Of a stretch of DNA of 35,446 bases, positions 17,601 to 24,800 are shown piece after piece. A program made the translations under genes and the position numbers. Source of the DNA: CAZUZD01 sp964624465 (GTDB lineage Bacteria > Planctomycetota > Planctomycetia > Isosphaerales > Isosphaeraceae); assembly GCA_964624465.1 (NCBI GenBank), contig CAZUZD010000021.1, positions 1 to 35,446 of the forward strand. Direction: 5' to 3'. Positions within the stretch are counted from its first letter, which is position 1; each line of letters begins with the position of its first letter. The notes under the pieces were generated by a model. It did not search any database. It was not told the DNA's origin and saw only the letters and a program-made list of their open reading frames with translations.

Positions 17601-18005
17601 GATCGACGTGATCGGCGCCAGCACCGGATTCACGTCGGCGGGCAGCCGCGTGCGGACGAGCTGGAGCTTCTCGCTCACGATCTGCCGCGCCCGGTAGATG
17701 TCCGCCCCCCAGTCAAACTCCACCCAGACGATCGAGAGCCCGACGGCCGAGGCGGAGCGGACGCGCCGCACCCCGCTGGCGCCGTTGAGCGACGACTCGA
17801 TCGGGAAGCTGACGAGCGTCTCCACCTCCTCGGGCGCCAGCCCATGCGCCTCGGTCATCACGGTGACCGTGGGCCGGTTCAGATCCGGGAACACGTCCAC
17901 CGGGATCTGCGTGGCCCGGTACGAGCCGTACGCGGCGAGCGCCAGGGCGGCGATCAGGACGAAGGCCCGGTTCGTGAGGGACCAGCGAATCAGCAGGTCG
18001 AGCAT
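14688..18005 (-). CDS. CusA/CzcA family heavy-metal efflux RND transporter
   Basis: Inner-membrane proton-driven pump that exports metal ions from cytoplasm or periplasm with an adaptor and an outer-membrane channel. The 1105 residues match the family's usual length. A short N-terminal TM is followed by IPVDVFPDLNRPTVTV. The TM4 proton-relay motif is AIGELVDDSIVDVEN (about 395-415), with paired aspartates where CusA has VDAAIVMIEN. The porter loop TGRAELDEHAENVNVSE and the second hydrophobic bundle near the C-terminus are also present. The Asp-Asp motif marks it as a heavy-metal RND pump rather than a drug pump, but I cannot name the ion. It starts 3 bases after the adaptor's stop, so the two are one operon. 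The last 25 residues are a Gly/Asp/Arg-rich tail. Confidence 0.95.
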   Translation of the reverse strand: MLDLLIRWSLTNRAFVLIAALALAAYGSYRATQIPVDVFPDLNRPTVTVMTEAHGLAPEEVETLVSFPIESSLNGASGVRRVRSASAVGLSIVWVEFDWGADIYRARQIVSEKLQLVRTRLPADVNPVLAPITSIMGEILLIGLQASGPTEAMALRTLADWVLRPRLLAVPGVAQVTVMGGEVRQYQVLTSPERMARHDITLDELNHAVEQSNRATGGGFLLDQDRESVIRIVGRAESLEDIASTVVRPGSPVPVTVREVADVRFGPPVKRGEGSINAAPAVILSVQKQPGADTLRLTADVDRMLAEIRATLPADVTIDAGIFRQQRFIEAAIANVLEAIRDGALWVVVVLFVFLWNLRVSVVTLTAIPLSVVITAVVFDLIGLTINTMTLGGLAVAIGELVDDSIVDVENVFRRLKENRARERPDPSLLVVYRASSEVRGSIVYATVVVILVVLPLFALPGLEGRLFAPLALSYLVTLLASLLVSLTVTPALASYVLPGGRFLERRGDPVLLRGLKWLDTRVLRVALRHTRAVLLAVLLLVVLAIASLAGMGGEFLPEFNEGTLTIAATGPPGTSLAESDRIGRRVEESLRSIPEVTGVSRRTGRAELDEHAENVNVSEIDVNLIEPERPRPGLPAAVLRAIPGLHGLGVERVGRPREQVRAQVREVLSEVPGVVFNIGQPISHRLDHIMSGIRAQIAVKLYGPDLDVLRDTADEISLTMAGIRGIVDLQVEPQVRVPQVRVRIDREATARQGLTPAGVAEALETALQGRAVSQILEGQRTFDLVVWFDAAARNNIETIRSTRVSTPSGARVALGSVAEVIETDGPNTINRENVLRRIVVQANVAGRDLEGVVADIRGAIARTVTPRLPPGYFVELGGQFEAQRQANLRLLVLGPLSLFVVFLVLSKGLGSWRASLQVLANVPLAAVGSIVALLIAHWPGVAAFQGVSWWQWPRVWTGAVTLSVAHWVGFITLTGIVARNGIMMISHYQHLMSAEGEAFGPAMIVRGSLERLAPVLMTALTAAIGLIPLALGAGQTGKELLHPLAVVVIGGLVSSTLLDQVVTPALFLMFGRPPTPGPGSEGLGDTGAPGSRRDRDGPGRPLGS

Positions 18006-18008
18006 GGA

Positions 18009-20099
18009 TCACGATCCCCCCGCGGGGCGGCGCACGACACCATCGGGCGGCGCGGCGGGCTCGAGGACGACCCCGGCCTGCATCCCCTCGAAGAGGCGGC
18101 CGTCGCTGTTCTCGACCTCGATCCAGACCGGCAGCAGCCGGAGGCCAGGCTCGAAGACGGGCGAGATGCGAACCACCGCGCCCCGGACGTGAAGCCCCGG
18201 GATCGCCGGGACGCTGACCCGGGCGATCTGGCCGACCTGCACCCGCGCCACGTCGGCCTCGCGGATGTAGGCTCGGACCCAGAGCTTGCTCCGATCCAGC
18301 ACCTCGAAGAGCGCGGCGGCCGAGGGAGTGGAGCCGCCGGGCCCGGAGGGCCGGACGACCTGGCCGGGGACGACGTCGAAGTGTTCGAGCTGGCCATCGG
18401 CCGGGGATCGGATCGGGACCGTCGCGTCGAGCGTCAGCCTCCGGTCCTCGGCGTCGAGGCGGCTCGACTCGAGGCGTTCGAGCGTGTCGCGGTCGAGCCC
18501 GAGCGCGAGCAGCTTCGCCCGGATCTCGTCGATCGTCTGGGTCATCACGTCGAGCGAGGTCTCCGCCCGCCACAGCTCGATCCGGGGCGCCGCCTGGGTG
18601 ACCGCGAGGGACTGACCGCGTTCCACCAGGTCGCGGGTCCACTCGTGGCGTGCCTTCGTCCTCAGCAGGTCGAGCTGGAGACTGCGGAGCGGGAGGCTCT
18701 CCACCTCCGCGAGCACCTGACCGGCCCGCACCCGGTCGCCCGGCTTCACCAGGATCCGGGCGATGCGGCCCTCCACCTGGGTGGAGGCGTAGTGCCGCCG
18801 CTCGACGGGCAGCTCGATGTCGGCGTGGGCCACGATCGGACCATGCGACGCGGACCGGCCGTCGTCGGGAGCCTGCTCGGCGACCGGCCGGGTCGTGGGC
18901 GACCGGGCGCGATCGCTCCGGCCGGGTTCGGCCGGGAACAGCCCGGTGAGCAGGCCGGTCCCGGTCACGACGACCTGGTCCCCCGGGAACACACCGTCGA
19001 GGATCTCGACGAGGTCGCCCGACCGCGAGCCGAGGCTCACACGTCGGCGCTCGTAGCGGCCGGCCGCGCGCTCCAGGAAGACGAATCGCGCGTCGCCACT
19101 TCCCGCGATGGCCGCCACCGGCGCGACGATGGCCTGATCGACGAAGCCGACGCGGATCGTCATCAGCCCGGACATGCCCGGCCTGAGGAGGTGCTCGGGG
19201 TTGGCCGCGTGGGCGATCACCGTCAGGGTCCGGGTGCCCGGATCCACCCGGAGATGGGTGTGCTCGATGCGTCCGGGGAAGTCGACCCCCGGCAGCGCGG
19301 TGAAGCGGGCCTGCACCGGCTGACCGATCGCGACGAGCGCGAGCTCGGATTCGAGGACCTGGCCGGCGATCTCGACCTCGGCGAGGTCGACGACGTGGAA
19401 GAGGTGCTCGTCCGTCGCCACCACCTGCCCGGCCCGCACATCGGCATGGACCACCTCGCCCCGGATCGGGCTGGTGATCGGCAGGCTCCGGATCGGGGCC
19501 CTCGACTCCTGGACGCGCTTCAGGTCGGCGTCGCTGAGCCCCAGGGCCAGCAGCTTCCGGATCGTGATCTCGACGAGGGCCGCCGCCTCCGCCGCGTCGC
19601 GACGCGCCTCCAGGATGACGGTCATCGCGATCGCATCGCTCCGGCCGAGCCCCTCACGCTGCGCCAGCAGTCGATCCGCCAGCGCCCGCTCGGCCAGCGC
19701 CCGCAGCAGCTCGCGCTGCAGGCCCTCCAGCTCGAGCCCCTCGATGAGCGCCAGCGGCTGCCCCGGTTCGACCCGATCGCCGGGCCGCACGAGCACGCGT
19801 GCGATCCGCCCGGGGATCAGGGTCGTCACGAGGGCCTGCTGATGCCAGGGGAGCTGCACCTGGGCCTGCGCGCGAACCGTCCGCTCCAGGTCCGCCAGCG
19901 TGACCTTGGCCGTCTCGACGCCGATGGCCCGGCGCGCGGGCTCGGACAGCAGGAGCTGGTTGCCCTGCACCGTCGCCCCCTTCGAAGGCAGGGGGGCATG
20001 GCCATCGTGGGCCCGGGCCGGTAGCGCCGCGAACAGGCCCACGAGGCCGAGCACGCTGGCCAGTCGGTGGGGACGCCGGGCCCCGGAGCTCGGCGTCAT
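18009..20099 (-). CDS. RND efflux periplasmic adaptor with two tandem membrane-fusion-protein modules
   Basis: Periplasmic adaptor linking the RND pump to an outer-membrane channel. At 696 residues it is far longer than the usual 350-520, because one chain holds two modules. A signal peptide ends near ALPARA-HDGHA (residue 30). Module 1 has lipoyl half-motif IPGRIARVLVRPGDRVEPGQ (95-114), a helical hairpin, a second half (GEVVHADVRAGQVV) and a barrel, and ends in VTGTGLL. Module 2 repeats it from VEGRIARILVKPGDRVRAGQ (about 438) through its own hairpin to GQLEHFDVVPGQVV and the barrel WVRAYIREADVARVQVGQ. It then stops without the membrane-proximal domain. The linker is rich in Thr, Arg and Pro. 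Its start overlaps the lipoprotein stop (ATGA). CusB assembles as two copies per CusA, so a fused pair would fit one per pump subunit; this is an inference. Confidence 0.9.
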   Translation of the reverse strand: MTPSSGARRPHRLASVLGLVGLFAALPARAHDGHAPLPSKGATVQGNQLLLSEPARRAIGVETAKVTLADLERTVRAQAQVQLPWHQQALVTTLIPGRIARVLVRPGDRVEPGQPLALIEGLELEGLQRELLRALAERALADRLLAQREGLGRSDAIAMTVILEARRDAAEAAALVEITIRKLLALGLSDADLKRVQESRAPIRSLPITSPIRGEVVHADVRAGQVVATDEHLFHVVDLAEVEIAGQVLESELALVAIGQPVQARFTALPGVDFPGRIEHTHLRVDPGTRTLTVIAHAANPEHLLRPGMSGLMTIRVGFVDQAIVAPVAAIAGSGDARFVFLERAAGRYERRRVSLGSRSGDLVEILDGVFPGDQVVVTGTGLLTGLFPAEPGRSDRARSPTTRPVAEQAPDDGRSASHGPIVAHADIELPVERRHYASTQVEGRIARILVKPGDRVRAGQVLAEVESLPLRSLQLDLLRTKARHEWTRDLVERGQSLAVTQAAPRIELWRAETSLDVMTQTIDEIRAKLLALGLDRDTLERLESSRLDAEDRRLTLDATVPIRSPADGQLEHFDVVPGQVVRPSGPGGSTPSAAALFEVLDRSKLWVRAYIREADVARVQVGQIARVSVPAIPGLHVRGAVVRISPVFEPGLRLLPVWIEVENSDGRLFEGMQAGVVLEPAAPPDGVVRRPAGGS

Positions 20100-20650
20100 G
20101 GCTGCACCGCCGGCTCGACGGCGGCCGACGCCTGCGGGATCGCCTTCAACGCCGTGATCGCCTGCTCGATCGCCACGGACACGGCCCCGTAATCGGGCTC
20201 CTGCTTCGCATCGATCCGCGAATGGACCTGATTGAAGAGGCCCCGGATCGTCTGTGCCGTGGTGTTCACCGCCTCCCAGTGGTCCTTGGGAACCCCGCTG
20301 TCCCGCGCAATGCCCGGGAGCCAGTTGAGCACGATGTCGAGCTCGTCGAGCGCGCGATGGGCCTTCGTCGGCCGGCCCGCCGCGATCTCGTCGCGGATGA
20401 CGGCGCGAAACCCCTCGATCCGGGTGATGGCCTCGGCAAAGCTTCTGGGGCGCGTGACGTCCGCCTCGGTGATCGGCACGTCGTCCGGGTCCGTCACGCC
20501 GGCGGTCGCGGGAGCCGGTGCGGCCGGGGCCGGTTTCGGGGGAGCCTCCGGCGTCGTGTCACCGCAACCGATCAGGCCGAAGGCGATCACGCCCAGGGGG
20601 ACCGCACCGATCATCGCCACCGGGAACCGAACCGTCATCGAGACACGCAT
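20096..20650 (-). CDS. Small lipoprotein in metal-efflux operon
   Basis: A 184-residue lipoprotein of unknown function. A hydrophobic leader ends in the lipobox LIGC (Leu26 to Cys29), so Cys29 would be lipidated. A Pro/Ala-rich linker (about 33-50) then leads into an all-helical domain of about 120 residues with evenly spaced amphipathic helices (FAEAITRIEGFRAVIRDEI, HRALDELDIVLNWL, TAQTIRGLFNQVHSRIDA). This suggests a small helical bundle, as in periplasmic metal- or haem-binding bundles, but no metal-ligand pattern is clear. AAGAGGA lies about 8 bases before ATG 20650. Its stop overlaps the adaptor's start, which makes it part of the pump operon. The role could be metal sensing or delivery, or structural; the sequence does not decide. 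Confidence 0.83.
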   Translation of the reverse strand: MRVSMTVRFPVAMIGAVPLGVIAFGLIGCGDTTPEAPPKPAPAAPAPATAGVTDPDDVPITEADVTRPRSFAEAITRIEGFRAVIRDEIAAGRPTKAHRALDELDIVLNWLPGIARDSGVPKDHWEAVNTTAQTIRGLFNQVHSRIDAKQEPDYGAVSVAIEQAITALKAIPQASAAVEPAVQP

Positions 20651-20763
20651 GAGCGAATCCTCTTACGGGGAAACGGGTTGCAACACAGGACCTGGAGACC
20701 ACTCTCGGGGCGCGCCGACGCGAAGCCGCCCGGTGGCGGCCGATCCAGCGTCGGGGGGGCGCC
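20651..20763. other. Short spacer within the metal-efflux cluster
   Basis: 113 bases lie between the His-rich protein stop and the lipoprotein start. It contains the lipoprotein's ribosome binding site and no clear terminator or promoter, so read-through from the His-rich gene is likely. Confidence 0.4.
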
Positions 20764-21315
20764 TCAGATCCGTTGAACGCCGGAGCGTTCATGGCGCGCG
20801 CGATCGCAGAGCGGCGGGACGGCGCCGCCCTCGGAGGTCGTCTGCGCAAGTCGCGATGCGCGCGGAGCGGCGATCCTCGGCCAGCCCGGGGGGCCGTGGA
20901 CGCATCTCAGGAGCGCCAGGGCCTCCAACCAGCTCGACAGATTCGTCGGCGTGCGCGCGTCGCAGATCCCGGTGGACGGGTCGGCTTCGACCGTTGCGGG
21001 GTCGCCCTCGCCCGCCGGGCGCCAGTCGGCACCGATCAGCCCGCCACCCCAGGACTGGTGCGTGTGCCACTCCAGCGCCGACGTCCACGAGGGGGGCTCG
21101 ACGCCGTCCTGATCCGGGGTGGCGTCCTGGTCGGGATCGCCAGGGCGGGCCTCATGGTGCTCGTGAGGGTCGGCTCCCTGAGGAGCCTCGACCTCGTGGT
21201 GGTGATGAGGATCGCCACCGTTCGCATGTGCGTGCCGCTGCTCCATCCTCGGGAGTCCGACGAGGACGACCAGACCGGCGAGCAGGGTGTGCAGCAGTCG
21301 GCGTGGGCCGGACAC
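20764..21315 (-). CDS. Histidine-rich exported protein, likely metal-binding
   Basis: A 183-residue protein if it starts at GTG 21315. From there it has a basic N-terminus, a hydrophobic core (LLHTLLAGLVVLVGL, about 7-21) and then a histidine-rich stretch: HAH at about 28-30, DPHHHHE at 36-41, HEHHE at 51-55. A Trp/His motif (LEWHTHQSW, about 81-89) follows. Such His clusters bind Ni, Zn, Cu or Co; family and function are otherwise unrecognised. The frame is open upstream to 21660, but that part is Arg/Pro/Gly-rich and shadow-like, and GTG gives a signal-type N-terminus with AGGGA about 6 bases ahead. It is first in line with the lipoprotein, adaptor and pump, so it is probably a periplasmic metal buffer for the efflux system. 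Start and reality are moderately certain. Confidence 0.65.
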   Translation of the reverse strand: MSGPRRLLHTLLAGLVVLVGLPRMEQRHAHANGGDPHHHHEVEAPQGADPHEHHEARPGDPDQDATPDQDGVEPPSWTSALEWHTHQSWGGGLIGADWRPAGEGDPATVEADPSTGICDARTPTNLSSWLEALALLRCVHGPPGWPRIAAPRASRLAQTTSEGGAVPPLCDRARHERSGVQRI

Positions 21316-21361
21316 GACGTGTCCCTGAGCTGGACTCGAGCGGAATGTCGCGCAGGTTTCG

Positions 21362-21390
21362 ATCCTACCACCCCGTGCCGTGGTCCTCAA
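21362..21390 (-). promoter_or_regulatory. Putative sigma-70 promoter of the metal-efflux cluster
   Basis: On the minus strand TTGAGG (21390-21385) is followed after exactly 17 bases by TAGGAT (21367-21362). This is 4 of 6 matches in each box with ideal spacing. It lies 47 bases upstream of the GTG of the His-rich gene. Nearby sequence is otherwise very G+C-rich. Confidence 0.4.
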
Positions 21391-21856
21391 TCGCCCTGGC
21401 CAGGAGATCGGATCCGCCGGCACGACCGACCGTCGTGGACCTCCGGAGCCGCGGCTCGTCGTCAGATCCAGGGTCCACGACCCGCCGCTCCCGCCGGGCC
21501 CGGTGGGTGACCGAGGGCGGCGACCAGCCATCGGCGGCCGTAGGGAATTGGGCAGAGCACTGGGCGGCCGGCGCACGGACGGGTAGCCTGGAGCGGATCG
21601 TGGGCCGGAGGCAGGCCGCCACCGCGGCGCCGGGCGTGCCGGGCCGGCCTGCGCCACCATCCTGCGGGTTCGGGCCGGCGACGTCCCGAACCGGATCTGG
21701 GCCGAGCCGGCAGCCCGGGCCGTGCGCGGTGCCGGTCGGATCGCCGGGCCATCGGGACGACAACGCGGTCACTTCCCGGATCCACCCCCGGCCAACTCGT
21801 CTGCGCGAGAGCAACACGCCCGAGGTCCGGAGCCCGCCGACGAGGTGGTCGGACCT
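21391..21856. other. Divergent intergenic region, no gene seen
   Basis: The rest of the 541-bp spacer between the metal-efflux cluster (minus) and the five-PAS kinase (plus). Open frames here have shadow-like Arg/Pro/Gly composition. GAGGTGG at 21843-21849 is the probable ribosome binding site for the kinase. I saw no clear plus-strand promoter boxes and no strong repeat. Confidence 0.45.
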
Positions 21857-24800
21857 GTGAGGATTCTCTGGAACGCGATTCGATCCATGACGATCGTCTG
21901 GGACGGCCGCTACATCGCGTTCTCGCAGGCCCTGCCCGCGATCCGGACTGCCGGCGAGGCGTCCGGCCTGGCCGCGCGCCTGGTCGGGCTGGTGCACGAG
22001 CAGACCCCGACCGAGTCCGTGGTCCTGCTGCGGCTGGTCGAGGGGCCGTCGGTGGCGGTGATCGCGGCGGCGCCGGCGGACAGCGCGGGCCCGGCGGACG
22101 ACCCGGACTCACTCCGACGCCTGATCGCCGCGGGTGAGATCGTCGTGGGACCGGTCGGGCCGGAGGCCCCGGGGGTGCCCGGCCGGGTGCCGGTGTCGCT
22201 GCCGGTGTCGATCAACCGGTTCCAGGGGCTGTTCCGGCTCATGGTCCCGGCGGCGCTGGGGACGGACCCGGGCTTCCGCGAGTACCTGGAGCGGATCCGG
22301 ACGCTGCTCGACGGCGAGATCCGCCTCGGTCAGTTCGAGGCGCAGTTCCACGACCTGGGGAGCCGGTTCGCGTCGATCCTGGCCACGATCCCCCAGGCGG
22401 TGCTCTGCATCGGCGCCGGCGACGAGCGCTCCTGGATGAACGCGAAGGCCGCCGGCCAGCTCGGCCTGCCCGCCGACTGCCAGGCGACGGCCGCGATTGC
22501 CCAGGCCCTGGGCCGCCTGTGGAGCTCGGCCACGAACGCCGCCGAGAACGAGGGGGTCGCGGCGGCGCTGGCGGCCGCGCCCGACCGCTCGATTCGCGGC
22601 TGGAAGTGGTACTTCGGCGAGCCACTGGAGCGGGTGCTGGAGGTCGGATCGAGTCCGATCGATCCGGCGAGCGACGTGGGCCGGCTCTGGGTCCTGTCCG
22701 ACGTGACGGCCCAGTACCGGGTCGGGGCCACCCTGGCGCGGCTCGACGGCAAGCTCACCCGCTCGGAGGTCCAGTTCCGGACCGCGTTCGACGACTCCGC
22801 CACCGGCATGGTCCTGATCGGGCCCGACCGCCGATTCTTCCGGGTGAACCGGGCCTTCTGCGAGCTGCTGGGCGTCTCCGCCCAGGAGCTGCGGACCCGG
22901 ACCCTCCAGGACGTCACGCCGCCGGAGCACCACGACCGCTCCGCCCGGATCGAGCACCAGCTCTGGGAGGAGCCGGCCAGCCGGATCCATGTCGAGACGC
23001 CGTTCCGGCACCGCGACGGCCGGACGGTCTGGACCATGCTGGGCGCCTCGATCGTCCGGGACGAGCAGGGCCAGCCGCAGTATGCCATCGCCCAGGTGCA
23101 GGACATCACCGACCGGCGGGAGGCGGAGGCCAGCCTGAAGGAGCAGGAGAACCTGCTCCGATTGATCCTCGAGAACCTGCCGGCTCCGGTGTGCGTCAAG
23201 GATCGCGAGGGCCGCTACTCCCGGGTCAACCGCGCGTTCGCCGAGCGGCAGGGCAAGCCGATCGACGCGATCGTCGGGCTGACCGACTTCGAGCTGTTCC
23301 CGGAGTTCGCCGAGCGCAATCGCCGGCTCGACGCGGCAGCCCTGGCGTCGGAGGGCCCCATCGAGCGCGAGGTCGAGACCAGCACGGTGCTGGGCCAGCG
23401 GAGCGTGATCCTCCGCGGCTCGCGGCTCCTCGACGCGGAGGGCGAGCCGACCGGCACCCTCTGCGTGGTGACCGACATCACCGAGCGCAAGCAGGCCGAG
23501 ATCGAGCTGTCCCGCGGCCGCGAGCGCTACCGCGCGGTCGTCAACGACCTGACCGACATGGTCGCACGCTACGGCACCGACGGCCGGCTGAACTTCCTGA
23601 ACGACGCCTACTGCGCGTTCTTCGGGATGTCCCGCGAGCACCTGATGGAGCACGGCTGGGAGCCCGTGATCCACCCCGAGGACCGGGCGAGGGTGGTGGC
23701 CGAGGTCGCCTCGCTGGGCCCCGAAAACCCGACGGTGCGGGTGACCAACCGTGTGATCGACGCGCAGGGCCGGACCCGGTGGGTCGAGTTCATCAACCGG
23801 GCGCTGCTCGACTCCGACGGCCGGGTCACCGAGTACCAGGGGGTGGGCCGGGACGTGACCTCCCGGCGGGAGCACCTGCAGCAGCTCCAGGCGATGAATG
23901 CTCGCCTGAAGCTGGCGATCGACGCCAGCGACATGGGGATCTGGTGCTGGAACCTCGCCGACAACTCCGTGGAGTGGGATGAGCGGCTCCGGGAGTGGTA
24001 CGACATCCCCGCCGACATGCCGCCGTCGGAGATCACCTATCAGCTCTGGTGTTCCAAGGTGCACCCGGAGGACCTGGCCCGGTGCGAGGCGGCGATGGCC
24101 AGCTCGCAGCCTGGCGGGCCGCCGATCGTCATGGAATTCCGGATCCTGAGCCCCGACGGCCGGGTGCGCTCGGTCCTCAGCAGCAGCGTTCTGGAACTCG
24201 ACCTCGAGGGCCGGCCGATCCGCATGGTCGGCATGAACCGGGACATCACCCCGCAACGCATCTTCGAGGAGCGGCTCAACGAGACGAACAAGCGGCTGGA
24301 GCTGGCGACCCAGGCCGGCGGGATCGGCACCTGGACCTGGAACTTCGCGGATGACTCGGTCGCCTGGGACCACCGGCTGATCGACTGGTTCGGGGTGCCC
24401 GACCCGGTGCTCCGGCGCGGGGCCCTGTCCGAGTTCTGGCAATCACGGGTGCACCCGGAGGACCTGGCGGGGGCCGAGGCTGCGTTCGCCGAGAGCCGCG
24501 CCGGCGGCGTTCCGCTCGAGCACGCGATGCGGCTGCTGCGGGCCGACGGGGTGTACCGGATGGTGCAGACCAGCGCCCTGCTGGACCACGACCCGGACGG
24601 GCGCCCGACTCGACTGATCGGGATCGATCGCGACGTGACCGACCAGCGTGAGCTGGAGGCGATCCTCGAGTCGGCCCGGCAGCAGGCCGAGGCCGCCAGC
24701 CGGGCCAAGACCGCGTTCCTGGCGCACATGAGCCACGAGATCCGCACCCCCGCCGGCGCCGTGCTCGGCTACGCCGACATGCTGCTCGACCCCAGCCTGC

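Noticed and set aside
14877..20024. 1715-residue plus-strand open frame
   Set aside because: It is antisense to the RND pump and adaptor, which are clear homologues. The frame is Arg/Asp/His-rich and repetitive.
21316..21660. 115-residue N-terminal extension of the His-rich protein
   Set aside because: It is Arg/Pro/Gly-rich and would bury the signal-type hydrophobic segment; a GTG at 21315 places that segment at the N-terminus and leaves a good promoter upstream.
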